The notes below the pieces were generated by a model. It searched no databases, had not been told where the DNA came from, and saw nothing but the letters and a program-made list of their open reading frames with translations. Below are positions 27,560-41,835 of a stretch of 64,000 nucleotides of DNA, one piece after another. Position numbers and translations under genes: made by a program. This DNA is from Spirodela intermedia (taxonomy: Eukaryota > Streptophyta > Magnoliopsida > Alismatales > Araceae): positions 8,873,005-8,937,004 of the forward strand of contig LR746268.1 of NCBI GenBank assembly GCA_902729315.2, in the 5' to 3' direction. How positions within the stretch are numbered: position 1 is the first letter of the stretch; every line of letters starts with the position of its first letter.

Positions 27560-27604
<45 letters not shown>

Positions 27605-27871
27605 GGTGCCCGTCTATCTTCGCTGCTGCTGCTGCTAGGTGTGTTTATAAAAATGAAAGTGGGAAAGTGGGAAACATTGAGGGGAGACCGGGGCCGTGGA
27701 GAGACGCCTACCGCATGCCCCCCCGCCGCCCCTTCGCCAATCTCTGGCAGAGGCTCCTCCTGTACTACACCCCCAAGAATTCCATCAATCAGCCCACCAG
27801 GTCAATAGTATACAACTCGGACCTTCGTCTTCTTCCCCTGGCTAAAACCTCCTCATTTATAACGTTCACTG

Positions 27872-27908
<37 letters not shown>

Positions 27909-28204
27909 GCAAGAAATGGGGCCCCGGGTTAAACGGGAGTATAGTGGCCTGGTACAGACGCCTGTCACCATTAGCTTTGGCTGCGATCGAATGGAGGAAT
28001 CTCATAAGGTACTTGAAACGCAGCCATCTATCTGCACCGTGACAGTTTAGGACCATCACAGAGTCTCTGTCTCTGACCGATACCAAAATTAGTAGTTTTG
28101 ACCAGCAAAAAATTATTCTTCTTCTCGATTATTCCTAAAACTGGATGAATCGGCCCCGGAAAAGTGGATGATACAAACTGGGTCAGAGCAGCTCCCCACG
28201 GCTG
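27510..28204. other. Intergenic between the TFL1/CEN-like and BASS4 3' ends
   Basis: Convergent 3' ends. GA repeat at 27563-27601 and CT repeat at 27872-27905. A segment at 27661-27790 is GC-rich with an open plus-strand frame (containing AYRMPPRRPFANLWQRL), but no family was recognised. Confidence 0.5.
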
Positions 28205-31200
28205 CTATGCTTCTTTGGGCAACGCGGAGAGCTGGTCCCGTCGCAGCCACTTGTTCACGAGGAAGGAGTCGATGATGATCTGCATGGCGGCTGCGCCGGT
28301 CAACGGCCAGAGACGCAGAGCTGGGAACTAGCATAGGAATAAATGACGTCAGCAAAGCTCTTCACCTGGTTTATGTGCGCGGCTACACAAGGGAGAACCA
28401 GCAGACCGGGCTCCCCCAGCGCTCCTCCGAGCTGCTCCACGACGGCCACCATTACTGGAAGGGTTTTCTGCGAGATGGCGCGAATTAGTATCATTAAGGA
28501 GACAAGGAGAAAATCAGTGAAGAAATGAAGGGCGTTGAAGTGAGAACAGATATTCTCATTAATCAGAAACTAATTTAACGGCCGAGAAATAGAAGCTAAT
28601 TGGGGGTCCTACAAGATCAATTCGTTCTTTTTTTCTCTAAAAAATGGTCAAACTTTATCGGATCCTCAAAAAGATCTGATTTTTTTGAAGAAAAGACAAG
28701 ATGTTTCCTTTGTTCCTTCCAGGCGATCAGAAAATAAAGAAATGGTTGATATATTCAAGATAATTACTTCTTCACAAAATACCCTCTTAATTCGTCCTAT
28801 TTCATCAGATCCGGGACATGAAGGAAGGAAGGGCGTTGACTTCCCTTCATGTCTCTAGCCGGAACAACGTCTGTCAGGGGTATTCATGATTACTAACTAT
28901 AACATTTTTCTTCTACTCCCACATCGGCCGCTTCCTTAAGATCCCATCTGCCTGTGGGTACCAACAGTGAAGCTCTTTTCAAGACCTTGGGGGTGGTTGC
29001 AACTTGAAGAAACATGGAGATGAGCAACGAGATTGAGGGCACTCGTGCAATACTGACCTGGCTGGCCACGAGTATCACAGCGCGAGCATTCTCCTTCTTT
29101 GAGAAAACAGATTCTCCCTTCACAGAAATCGCTGAGGCGCTCTTCAATGCGAGGGTATTGAAGGTCAACAACGTGAGATGGAGGAGCCTGCAGGCAAAAT
29201 AATACAAAGGGATGTTTCTTAGTTGCCCAGATTTGACTAAAGGTCTAGGGGCTCGCCCTCAAAGGTCAAACATGCGGCTTAAAAGAACAGACGAGAGCAC
29301 ATAGAGGAGGGAACATTCTTCTTCATGCTGCATACAATGTATACAGTGAATCCTGCGACGGTAGATTCCCAGTGGATTCTATAACGAGATGATAGGTCAA
29401 CGACTACAAGCCCGCAAATCATTTGATATTCAGAGAAACCATATGCCCTGAATATTCATCAGAATAGAAAACTAGTAGGGTGCTTCCAGCTGGATGACTA
29501 CAAGATATGTAACCTTACGAAAGAATTTAAGCATGTCATGTAACTAAGGTTGCGAAGGACATACATTCCTGTGGCCACAGCGGCAAGAAAAGCCACCGGC
29601 TGAACGGTCAACAGCAAAGTCCTTGACCTGCTAACTTGTATCCAAGGCACCTGAAATAATCCGTGAAAATTAAATTAAAAAAAAATGAAAGAAATATTAT
29701 CAAATCAAGGAACCTAAGAAAGATTTTCTCCAGTGCTCATGTAGCATATCGTTCATGGCACTAAAAGAATCAACAAGGTATCTAAAGATGCAACACGTGT
29801 TGATGCTTCTCATGAAATTAAGTACTGCAAGCTGAAGGAAAACCTTGAGAATATGGTTGTTGGATGATGCTGTAAAGCCTCTCACACTGATATGAGGATA
29901 AAATACATGTCAAAACTATGATTTGGTGAGGAAGGCCAGACCAGTGATTTTATTACGAACATTGGAAGCAAGAACTTATTTTCAAGATAATATGAAAGAA
30001 TACAGTAAATAATGCCCGGGTTTTTGTGTCTAATCTTTTAGAGAACCAGTGCAATATATTAAGTAAATAATCTCCTATTGGAATCTGGGTCATACTAGAC
30101 TGAGACAAACTGCACTCGCTGTTGAGAATAGCCGACGATTTTGATCAACATATTCTGCCACCCCTGCGGATATAGAAATAAGAACCATAATATCATGCAG
30201 AGTTTCTTTTGTTCTAAAAAATAAAGTACAGGTGGTGACCTATTCAAACTAAAGGCCCATGAGAAATAGATGATTAAAACACGACTGAAGTTCTCAGAGC
30301 CGTTATGAGGCTAATTTTTCCTCTATAGACAACGGGAATATAAACTTAAATTGAGACAAAATCATGAATTTATTTTTAACTTCCCATAGATCCGATGAAT
30401 CGAGAATTTCACAGAAACTTAAATCTATTCATGATAAATCATAGTTATTTAGTTTTGGTGAACTTTTTACTTGTCAACATAGATCCCCTTTAGTAATTGA
30501 GACAAAGTCTGCCACTTGATTAGATGTTTTTAACATAAATTATGAGCAATATTAAATGATACAATGTTTTCAAATAATACAAACGGAAGTATTCAAACCA
30601 TTAAAATGACAAAATCAAGTTAAAGGTGAACTAAGTGAATTTACCTCAAATAAAGGAACCAAAGGACAAAAAAATAATCCAATCGTAGCTTTTCCTGATA
30701 CTGTTAAATGTTTTAAGACCAATACAGCAATCGTAATATAATTCTCATGAGATTAGCCAAGAAGAAAAAAAAATTCGTTGAATTTGAAGAAAAATCAGAT
30801 GGCAATAAAGAATATTTACAGAAATTTAGTCTCACATTCACAGGTAATTAAGGTTGAAGTCAACGTTCGCATGTAATACCAATTGTCATGTATATAGTTT
30901 ATTCAATGCGAAAAATAAAGATAGAATGAATTTCAGATTCTCAATTAAAAAAAGGAAAAGCAACATGAGACTTACAACCAAACGAATCTCGAATGATCTG
31001 CAAACAAAAGGGCGTTCATCAAAATAATTTAAATAGGATACAGAAAAAATTTATGAAAAATCAATTGATAGCAGGTCAAAAGAAAAAAAAAGGTACGATG
31101 TCAGATACTCGTTTCCCAGTAACTGTATACATTGAAAGTTAACAATATTTTTGAATTCATCATAAAAGGGTTTTGTTATTTAAGGAATGGATATATCTCA

Positions 31201-34200
31201 TAAAACATTAAAAAATGCTACTTTTGAATTCATCATCAATACCTTTCCAAGTATTAGAGGGACGAGAAGTGTCCCTACAAGGCTTTTAAGTAGTGGCATG
31301 GTTGGTATCGATACTCCAGCTCCTTGTCCTATGAAGTTGGAGAGGAACAATGGCACCTTGGATGGTAAACCGACTATTAGCATCCGATAAAAATCGGAGT
31401 GAGGAACAACTATCAAATATTTTCAGATGCTAATCATGCACGTAATACAAAAATACTTAGACATGCGTTCGGGATGATGACAAACGTGCGGAGATACTAG
31501 GAGGACATCTCTTAATTCAATCAAAGATACAGAAAAACCAACCCTGACACAATTGCTTGTTTCTTTCACAGGTCAAACGATGAAATGATGCGGGAACAAT
31601 AACTTTGGAGATGCAAATTATTTTATGAACATTAAATTTATACCGAAGAGTAACTCCATTCTGTTAAAAAAAAATTATTGACGAGGATTACATTCAAACA
31701 TTCATCAGAAAGTACTTATAACACTGTGTAATATATTTTGTTGACACCTATAAGAAAACAGAGAAAACTAAACAGGAAGATGCCTGAAAAATTTTCTGAC
31801 CAGTACACCAAGGAAAATATTGGTCACATGGAAGAAAAACAAGTGTAAAAAGTTTTCTCGATCGGAATGACTCACCAAAGTATGTTACCAAATAAAAATA
31901 GAAGGCACATGATAAAAGAGCATAAACTCCGGATTACTATGATAACTATGCTAAAACGTGGAAGAAGCTTATTGACACGACACAGAAATGAAATACGCTA
32001 GCATCATTAATACTGTCTTGTTGATGACACCATAACAATCTCCTCAAGCAACTACAGTGCTTTGGTTTTACTATCATTAAAAAATGTTAACACCCGCTTT
32101 ATAGGGTAAGCTATTCCATCAATCACATTAAAGGAAATAATGAGATGATAATTTAACATAAATGTTTCCCTGGTGCATCTTTCAGATAGCTTCTCAAGGA
32201 ATTCATGAAGAAATAAAGAGTGTGCTTTTGAGATTTCCCCAGAAAGGGATCCTCTATAACCTTGTTACCACAAAGACTACACATCAAATGAAGTCCAGAA
32301 GACACAGGAGACTCGGAATATGTCATCAGGAAGCATTACACTCAACGGCCCACAGTACAAATTAGATACAGCTCTTCCTTTTCACCTCCAAAGGCTTCAA
32401 AAGCTACCATGAAGGATCATGCTTTTTACCTCCATGCGATTGAGGAGGAAAACAACGTAAAATTTTGGATCAAATAGTTGATATCACATTTACAAGAATT
32501 TTCCCACTTTTTCCATTCCCCGGCTAGCATGACTTTATTTTTGTGAGAGTGGAGGGATGACGACAAAGGATGGAAAAAAAATGAGCGGAAATGAAGCAAA
32601 AAAGTGTGCTATTAGATATCATCTTCATCTTCTAATATTTACTGTGATTCCCCAAGTAAGATGGAAGAAAAATTATGCGCAGGATATTCTCAAGGGAAGG
32701 CAAAACCTTAAAAAATATAAGTTGAAAGAATTACAAGGATAAAACATTGTTATCGATAATGAAACAATCACGGACTTACGAGCAAAATGCCTAACAGATT
32801 AGATATCACTGTCATTGCAAGAGCCAGAGCTGAGTTCCCCTTCGCAAGCTGCATGAGGCTCATTCCTTCCCATCAGAATGATAATCTAAATCATAAAGGT
32901 TGTAAGAAGAGATGCTGAAGAAACTGTGGCACCTGTGTCAATGCTATCCCACTTGACAATGTGGTAGGCATGCAACAAAATATAGCCAAGCCTGTTATAC
33001 TTTTCAAAGTCAAAAATATGGGCAAACATGGAAAAGTCGTCAATTAGATATATTTACTACAGGAATAGGATCTGAAAACTGACATACCCGTTACAAATTC
33101 TCGAGGTACCAGATGAAGTTGCAAAATTAGTTTTGCAAAGAAGGGAGTGAACAATAAAATTGACGCCTGTAAAAATTAAAATATTATAATGATTAAAGAA
33201 AAAAAACTAATGAAGGGCATAGTGACGAAAAAGGGAGTGTTAAATAGTTCAATTAATATATGTGACATTCCTATTCAACTATAAGTCCTTTTTCTCTCAG
33301 TTTTCACGTGAGAATTCTTCGCAGATGAAGAGATGTCAAAGGGGCTTATTACTTCCCAAAAAAATCCTCCACATTCTGTTCTGGGTGAGATAAAAGGGTC
33401 CTAATTTATAAATGCGTGAAGTGATAGATTATTCTAAATCCTCATGGGTTAGTTTATTGTCTGATTACGATTTAACTGCAGAATGACGGAAGCCAGTTCA
33501 ACCTATTTAGGTCTCAAACACGAGATGACAAGAATGTGCTAATCTCAATGAGATGACAAGAAGGTATCAATTATAGGACCTTATTAACATTATAAACACG
33601 CAGTTAGGAGCTCAAAGATCCAGAACTCTAAGATTCCTCCTTCACTTTCCTTCATGGGGAACGATAGGTCGCTTTGATATTTTTTAGGTGTGACAGATCA
33701 TCTAGGTATTCACGAGGCAGTATAGTATAGCATATGAAAAGTGTCTGACCAAAAAGAATAAACATAGGCGTAATGAGAGTAATCTGATGCGAAGTCTCCA
33801 GCTGGTAGATAAGTATCGTACGAAGTTGACATTTCTGCACGGCGCTATCACTTTCGTACTTAAACTAAAGGAAATGTCAATCTGATCAAAATGAAAAACT
33901 AGAACTTCGCACGGTTAATCATACACTTCTCATGTTGGTGCTTTTATGACTCCTTTACAGTACGTCTCATCCACAACATCTTCAACCAGTATTTAAAGGC
34001 ATTTAAGAATAAATATTTAGTGAATAGTCAAACTACAGACCACTTCATCCTATAATTTCGAGAAAGCAAGCAGCAAACTCGAATTATCCAACCACTTCAG
34101 GATGCTCCCCCTCATCTAAAGTTGAGAACACTGACAATAAAAGGTACCAAAATAATGACTGAGAATGCGTCCTCCCCCCAAAAAAACCATCCTAGTTCGA

Positions 34201-36905
34201 AACTAGAAACAGTCCCATCAGGGAGCATAACACATAATTATGCCACATGCATCCATAACACGTGAGTCATCAATGTTCATCATAATCCCGGTGGCAATAC
34301 CCACATAGACTCCTTTCTTCATTACTAGGCACAGAGCATGGCAGATAAACTATGCAAAAGAAATATCTGACGGTAGATTTCTGGGTAGGGGTTGTGATCA
34401 GACTGATCCTAGCTGGATGTTGAACTTCTAGACACTAATCAGCTGATTCCATTTGGAGTATTTGATTTCAGATGGAAAAAATGAGAGAACAGGAGAATTT
34501 TAATGAAGTCTATGACATGGACACAAGGAAAAGAAGAAGAAGAAAGAGCACGAAGTAAGGAAAGAACAAGTATTTGATTAATGCCAGCAACAGACAAAGG
34601 GCAGAAAAAAATATCCAGCTAAGTTTCTAATTTTGGGCCAATTCCATCTGTTAACAGAAAGATTGGGATCACACTTTGTTAGCCCTGATCAGGTTCAGCA
34701 TGTTTCAGGATGAATCGAGCATCCTTTTAGTTCATTTCACTAAAACTGATAAATTGACTGAAGAAATAGATCAAAACTTACTTTAATTGTTAGTTACAAA
34801 GATGAAACAAGGAATGCCTTAAATATGCATCTGACAACTAGAATTGGACTTAATATTCTCTATAACTTAATTCTCGTGTGTGATAAAACAACATTTTTTT
34901 TATTTTAAAAGCTATATTTACGGAGAATCTAATTGTGCGAAGCAGAAGATAAGCAAACGATGACACACAATTCATGACTTATTCAGAAACATACTAGACC
35001 AAGTAATCCAGCAGGCCAAGCTTCTCCAGCCGCACCAATATCCCCACTCCGTAATGTAAGTCCTGAAAATTGGAGATATTGGCAGTAGGAGCAGAAATTA
35101 CACTCTGGGTATAAAATGGATGGGATGTTTTTCAATATTCTTACCTGATATAACAAATATTCCAAATGTGCTAAATTTTGACAAAGAATACTTGTGGGCA
35201 AGACAGCCAGGCGTCGGGTTCAGCAATCCCAGGGCAATACCACTTAGGAGAGCTGAAAAAGAATGGAGTTATGTAACTGAAGAATTCGATTACCCGACCA
35301 CTCATAAACATAAATTCTAACCATATAAAGCCCGAACATATGCCTTCTCTAAGTTTTAACAAGGTTTTTGTGTCAAGTACTAGTCCTTGGTCAGAAAACT
35401 ATGATCAAAGTGAATTTCTTAAGCAGAATCGAAACAGAACAGAACAGGCTCACACTTGAAGAACTCATTCTACTATTTTGGGTTGCGTGCTCATGCTTTG
35501 TTTCAGTCAAAATCGTCATTTCAGATAAATTTCATCAGACAAAAGAAAATAAGGATTTTATTCCTCAGTTTTGCCGTTGAGGGTCTCTTAGTACGGTCTA
35601 CACTGTCCTGGTGTAGACCATGAAACGTTGTACTGGGGTTTTTTGGAATATTTTCAATAATATACTTGTATATTCCACCCTTCTTAATTTTTGATGCCAA
35701 TGTAGCATTATCCAGCTTCAAAAAGTAACTATTCTCTAGTTGGTTTAATTTTTCAGTAGAAATTATGCAGAAATTATGCACTCCACTCTTACCCCATACG
35801 TATACTAACCACGCATAATCTCGCATTTTTCAGAATTAGAATTTTCCATTAAGAGAAATAGACTATTTGATGACTTCAAGTCATGCATCGTGGCAAGCCA
35901 GCAACATCAACTTCGAGTCAACTGACATAGACTGATTAAAAAGATAATAATAGCACCGGTGGTTGGTGGTAGGAAGCTTGAGACAGCAATGATAGGCAGT
36001 ACTGAGAGTGATACGACAATGTTAGGTGGAGGATTGTGGTAACATGACCTAGCAATGGAATTAAACGAGAATTGTGGCAGCGGGTGGCAGAAAGTAGATG
36101 ATGGTGTTTTAATGGATAAGCGTGGAGATTAGATGTAAGATCCTTGGGTGTAATGCCAAGTGCGATTGCCACTCCTCGGTGCCGCCTCAACCATGGATTT
36201 TCTAGTGGAGTTCAGCTGGAACCTTACAAAGTTTTTAAAAATTTATCACTAGCTCACATTTAGATTTATGCACGGGTTATTCTGCAGAAGAAAATTAGAA
36301 ATGGCCATCAAATACTTTGAAATACACACTATCAAGAAGCCATCAGTCTCGATTTTAATTTCCTGTACAATTTTTTTTTTCTGAAACAAATGTTTCATGT
36401 TACTCATAACATCGATCCATTATCGAGAACCACCAAAATTAACTGGCGAGAAATCATCGTCCGACTGAGCCTGTTCTTTTGAAATGAGACGAGACGAGAC
36501 GTCCAAGGATTTCACCTAAAGGTAGGAAGTTGGAAGAGACGAAGTTTAAGAGAGGTCGCGCCCAGCTCAATAAGCCTCCACCCTTCGGATTCCCAGCGAG
36601 CTCATCACCCCCGCCGGCAACCTGAGATGAGATATGCGCAATTCGAACGACAATGCCAACAGGAACCAAAGTGTGCGGATTACCAGGCCGAACTATACCT
36701 TGTACGAGCCACCCGCGGCTCCAGCAACGATCGAGATGCGGCGAGATGCTCCCCCGAATAGAGGCGGCGGCGGGATCCGCAAGGGGTTCCGAACAGCGTG
36801 TCGCGCGGCATAATCGACGGCCAGAGGGATCCTCGGGCGTCGGGGGTGCATCCCGGCCGCGGGCGGCGGCCGGAAGACGAGGCATGGAAGGGCTCCCACC
36901 ACCAT
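28205..36905 (-). CDS. BASS4: Chloroplast sodium/metabolite cotransporter, BASS4 type
   Basis: Bile acid:sodium symporter family (BASS) membrane carrier of the chloroplast envelope; its substrate is not fixed by sequence. Fourteen exons, high to low: 36905-36699, 36621-36516, 35252-35145, 35062-34995, 33166-33088, 32991-32933, 32848-32780, 31356-31243, 30997-30976, 30163-30096, 29650-29565, 29187-29058, 28467-28366, 28279-28205; every join keeps frame, giving 430 residues versus ~436 in Arabidopsis. Exon 1 is a Pro/Arg/Ala-rich transit peptide. Landmarks: [113 protein letters not shown]. Exon 9 is only 22 nt; its GTAAGT donor is preferred over an earlier GTTGTA. An in-frame ATG at 36998 could give a longer N terminus. 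Confidence 0.94.
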
Positions 36906-36915
36906 ATCGCCTGCG

Positions 36916-37194
36916 ATGGGGGAGGCGAGTGAGCAGGGGAGACGGGAGGAGACGAAGGCGCGCTGCGGGATATCACATTCAAGAATCCGACGACCCACAT
37001 GGTCATCGTTTTCTTATAATCGATTCCATGATCTGAACATAATTATCCCACCTCGTCGTCTTCCTCAGGTGGGGAGTTGCGGAGAGATCGGGCTGAAGGA
37101 CCGCGCGGCGTCCGGAGACGTCGAGCTTCTGAGAAACCCCGCCATCTTCTCCATCACTGATCTCCCATCGTCGCGAGGGAGGGCTATGACGTAA
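36916..37194 (+). CDS. Unidentified 92-codon ORF, possibly the first exons of a plus-strand gene
   Basis: The frame opens at an ATG only ~10 bp from the BASS4 start on the other strand and ends after LPSSRGRAMT. The C-terminal part (GLKDRAASGDVELLRN then PAIFSITDLP) looks protein-like and follows a good acceptor (cttcctcag at about 37066-37068). A GTAAGA donor at 37193 could continue the gene. I do not recognise the family. It may be only a terminal or internal exon. Confidence 0.3.
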   Translation: MGEASEQGRREETKARCGISHSRIRRPTWSSFSYNRFHDLNIIIPPRRLPQVGSCGEIGLKDRAASGDVELLRNPAIFSITDLPSSRGRAMT

Positions 37195-37852
37195 GAACGC
37201 CCCCCCCCAAAGGAGGCCAGGAGGCGCTCCAACGGCCGCAATAAACGGTCGGAACCGGCCTGTCCGGTCACTTTTATTATTGATATATATATATATATAT
37301 ATATCTGTACTAAATATACAAAAACGATAAATCGATTTATTTGCAAATAATTACATTTTCTTGATTTTGATTTCTCCGTAAATATATATATATATTTCAT
37401 TTTTTTTTGCATTCTCAGATTATCCCGAAATTGAGAAGCATACCTTCAAAATGTGATTTTTAGTAGAAATACATCTAAAAGTAAATATATATATATATCA
37501 AAGTCATTTTTCTTTCATTTTATTGAGGCCAATAAGTTATTATTTTTTCAATTCTTATGAGTGGAGCGTATACGTGTACACAATCCACACTCCATTTGAT
37601 CTTTGCAACGTAATTGAAACTATTATGTGTGCATGTTTGGTTACTTATTAATTTATGTACTATGTTGAGTAGAAATTTCAAAAAATAATATATTTCTCAT
37701 TTGGGTTTCCCCTCCCAAATTCTGTATCCAATTGGGGAATGCAATGCATTAGATACTTACCCAAGGTCATATGCCCCTAGGTGGATCCAACATCAGCCTC
37801 TATACTTTATGAAAAGGTGATGCAAACTAGCAAAAAACTTTTTTTTCTTTAG

Positions 37853-37854
<2 letters not shown>

Positions 37855-37908
<54 letters not shown>
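37855..37908. repeat. Compound (TA)n(GA)n microsatellite
   Basis: About 24 bp of alternating TA passes directly into about 30 bp of alternating GA. Confidence 0.9.
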
Positions 37909-37909
<1 letters not shown>

Positions 37910-39086
37910 CATCTATATGCAATCTTTGGATTCAGCTCTCTCTCTCTCTCTCTCTCTCCTCACAATGTGCTCATGAATGAACCTCAATTCCATACATTAT
38001 CTCCATTAACTGTGGGTTCCCTTTCATTCCCCCATCCCCTCGTGCACCATGTCATCAACTAGATTTCACAACCAGACTAGTCGCCAACAATGGGATAAGA
38101 AAATGGGCTCTACTGCAGATTGATCTTGACACATTTTTCAAAGGGGAGATTCGCTTCGTTGGACACAAATCTTGGTCACATTTAATTTTTTCCAGAATTA
38201 AAATGACCCAAACCCATTAATATCGTTGAGCCTTAACTCGTCCAACACGTCGATTCATACGATTAATTACATTGTTCATAGTATCTCCATAATCAGGTCA
38301 TTAGCAAGTTAATGCTGGATTAATTGCGATTGAATTGTCCTCTGCATTAATACCTAACGTGGATGACTAGTCATGAGATTCGACTTAATTGAAAAGTCAT
38401 TGCGTGTTAAATCATGCCATGACTGAAGATCGGATAAATGGCGAGGATATTTCTGCATTCGGGTTTGATTTTTCTACGTCCAAGCTCATCAATATCCCTC
38501 ACCGAGCCGAGGCGATAGACTACGACGGAAGTTATCGGTCGGCCAGGCGGTGGAATCCCACATCAAGCCCGGAGGAGAGACGCCGCCCACCATCATTATG
38601 CCGGCGGCGAGTTACCCACCGGGGAGATTTCCACCGGCGACGCGGGCGTCCCTGTCGCCTGTTGGCGAGCGGCGCCGGGAAGGGGAACCCCGGATTGAGG
38701 GGAGTCTCACCGTCCACGGCGACTTCCGCAACGTGGGTTGACCTGGGATTTTACTGAGACTGGGGCCCGCCGGGTCAACATCCGGGGATCGTTTTCAGAG
38801 AGAAGGGTGGGCGGGGAAGGTGTCGTCGCGGCAAGTGGTGTGTTTATACGTGCAGAGACCCATGTTTGAACAAGCCGGGGAATTCATGCGTACGGCCAGA
38901 CCTTCGGAATCGTACGATCTATCTAACACCATCTGATTCGTGAAGTTGGACGGCGGACCGGGAGTATCAATGAGCGAATTACCCCCCGAGTGCCGCGAGA
39001 TCATTCTTAGGCTTCGGACTGAAAATCAAGGCCGCAACGCAAGTAACCGGGCTCGGTCCTTGTCCTCCGGTCTTGGTCTCCTTCTT

Positions 39087-39122
<36 letters not shown>

Positions 39123-40240
39123 GAGAAAAGTAGTCTCCGTTGGGCCGCCCATCCCATCGAAGCAACCTGGAATCCGAGAACCACTGTTCACGATAACAGA
39201 ACTGTTCGGCAACAAGGCATGTGGAATCTTCTGTCTGTCTATCTCTCTCTTTCTTTCACTCTCTCAAATAGGTGCCTACAGATTTCCGAGGAGGGCTCTG
39301 GCTTTGAAGCGGCCCCACGGGGTCCCGCCCATCGATGTCCATATTAATTGCTAGAGAAGCTTGGGAACGGTCCACGCGATGGTCTTCACAAATGAACGGT
39401 GGGAAAGGGACCCACGGAGAGGAAATATTAAGCCGTGAACGCGAACCTAGAGGCCACACGCCTTGGAGTCCTAAAAGGAGTCCATTTAGGTGGCTTCACC
39501 AGTCAATCTACTCGTATTGCCTCGGCCTCTCGGTGAGGATGTAATGTCCACGGTCGCCTCTGATCAATATAGTACTCATGCAGCAGGGTACGTAAATCAC
39601 GTATGATTAACGTAAGTTGTCAGGTTTTTAGCTTGGTGTTTAAGTGGCCTTCAGATGTTCTTCATATCGCCTCTGAAGAAGCTTTTGGTTGGTCGACGTA
39701 AGCCCATGCATAATAAACTTGTGTGGTCTCTGGCTGATGTTGAGTAGCCTTCAGCTGATGCCCTATTGCCTCTGACGAAGCTTCTGCATCGGACAAATCT
39801 TGGCGTTGGCCTGGATCGACCTTCCCACAGCGATCCCCTGCCCCGTTCAGATTGGTCGTCACCTTCAGGTGTGGACTAGGAAAATTCAAGAACAAGAAGG
39901 AAGAGAGGGAACCCGTACGATTCCGTCTTCTAGAGAGGGGCGACGGTGACCTCCTGTGACGAGTAAGAGTCCTCTATTCAAACCAAGGTAGGCTAATCTG
40001 TGGATGTGATGGACTCTGTGGGAAGACGGCACTCGTCTGGGTCCGATCGCTTGGGGATGAACTTATTGAAAGAGGAATGAAACCCTTGACGATGGGTGGA
40101 GTCGGGAAAAGGTGAGCTTGCACCAAGCCCCTTCTCTCTCCTCTCTCTCTCTCTCTCTGTGCCGGGTATGCACTCGGTGAATAAAAGGAGGCTGTTCCTC
40201 ATCCCTATTGAGTCCTCCGTCCTCCGGGAGATTAGGGCGG

Positions 40241-41835
40241 ATGGTCAGTGGAGTGGGCCGCTCCCCACAGCATCCTCCTCTCATCGAGTGGCTCAAGTCA
40301 CAACCCTTCTCCCCCTCCTACTCCTCCTCCGCCTCGTCCTTCTGCCCCTTCTCTTCCTCGACTTCCCCGCGACCCCATCTCGCAGACGAGAGCCTTCTCC
40401 CACTGAGTATGGGTATGGTGGATGAAGAGGCATCGACGAAATGGAAGGGCCTTGGAGAGGTGGACCTGAACATCGGACTGCCCGGTCTGTCTGAAGATTC
40501 TGACGGGGAGGCCAAATCTTTGGTCTGTGACGAGGTAGAGGTTGGAGAGAAGAGGCCTGGGAGACATCATCCGGCGCCGGAGAACAGATTCTGGATCCCC
40601 ACGCCGGCTCAGATCCTCATGGGGCCCATTCTCTTCTCTTGCTCCGTCTGCACCAAGACCTTCAACAGATATAACAACATGCAGGTCAGAATTGCTTCAA
40701 CTTTTCCACCCCTTTATACTTGATTTCCTCCCATATTCGAGTTTTTCTTCCTATCTACGCCGTCATCCGTCAATTATATCTGAACAGATATTATAAAACA
40801 TAATTTTTCGCTTGATGGATTTGAGGAAGATAGCGCACCTCGCCATCCAAAGGGGTGAGAGATCTCGCTGTTTTCTCGCCAATGAATTACAACAAGATAA
40901 TCAGATATCCTCGTCGCCTCTATTGCTTCGGTTCTCTTGTCCCTATCTTTCATAGAAAATCAAAGTTCCCAGATGACGAGTTCTTTGACAATGCTAAATA
41001 ATGTGGATTGATTAGATAAGCTAATGGGTACCAAATGAGTGTTTTCAGAGTGGTATGCATATACGTAACAAGACTTCTGATCACATTTATTGTGGCCTGA
41101 TCGGTGCTTGGTTAATCAAAGATTAATTCTGAATCGGCCATGCAGGATCAAATAACCGTGTATATATTGTCGTTATCTTATGGAAACTATAGTTTTGCTA
41201 ACTCTACATGTATTCACCTCGTATGCTCGTTGTAATGTTGTTCTTCAAGAGAAACCATCCGGTATTCTCTCAGAGATTAGCCCTCCGATTAGACATTTCT
41301 GGAAATCAACAACGATTGAGATGGGTATTCTAACGCGTTATCATTTGACTGAATCTGTGGATCTTGAACTCAGATGCATATGTGGGGGCACGGGCCGGAG
41401 TACAGGAAGGGCCCGGAATCGCTGAGAGGTGCCCAACCGGCCGCCATGCTGAAGCTCCCTTGCTACTGCTGCGCTGACGGGTGCAAGAACAACATCAACC
41501 ATCCGAGGGCAAAGCCCCTCAAGGACTTCAGAACCCTGCAAACTCACTACAAGAGGAAGCACGGAGCGAAGCCCTTCTCGTGCAGGCGATGTGCCAAGAG
41601 TTTCGCAGTCAGAGGAGACTGGAGGACTCACGAGAAGAACTGCGGGAAGCTGTGGATCTGCGCCTGCGGATCCGATTTCAAGCATAAGAGGTCCCTCAAG
41701 GATCACATAAGGTCCTTCGGCGGCAGCGGCATCTCTTCTCACCATTTTCATGCTGGCTTCGGGAACGAGAACAGGTTCATGGAGAAATCTTCGGGCGGGG
41801 AAGTTGTAGAGGGAAGAGTTCACTGCATCCCCTAG
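40241..41835 (+). CDS. WIP-type C2H2 zinc finger transcription factor
   Basis: Plant WIP proteins (TT1, NTT and relatives) regulate cell fate in seed coat, transmitting tract, root and vein. Exons 40241-40684 and 41374-41835 give 301 residues; one intron after NNMQ is the usual WIP structure. N terminus: [11 protein letters not shown] followed by a Ser/Pro-rich stretch, then the VDLNIGLPG motif. The WIP domain begins [13 protein letters not shown]; finger 1 [21 protein letters not shown]; then KGPESLRG, finger 2 [36 protein letters not shown]; finger 3 [21 protein letters not shown]; finger 4 [17 protein letters not shown]. All zinc ligands appear intact. The ATG at 40241 is the first in-frame Met after a stop at 40178-40180. 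Subclade not resolved. Confidence 0.94.

Larger units (their letters stand above)
36906..40240. other. Intergenic BASS4 to WIP zinc finger; AT-repeat-rich with unassigned coding-like segments
   Basis: No confidently supported gene over about 3.3 kb. A plus-strand 92-codon open frame at 36916-37194 is listed separately. Other contents: (AT)n at about 37281-37305, (TA)n-(GA)n at 37855-37908, CT run at 37936-37958, AT-rich DNA to 38450, a GC-rich block at 38500-38780, and plus-strand coding-like segments around 38930-39060 (SMSELPPECREIILRL) and 39121-39225 (SVGPPIPSKQPGIREPL). The last 700 bp should include the WIP gene promoter. Confidence 0.45.
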
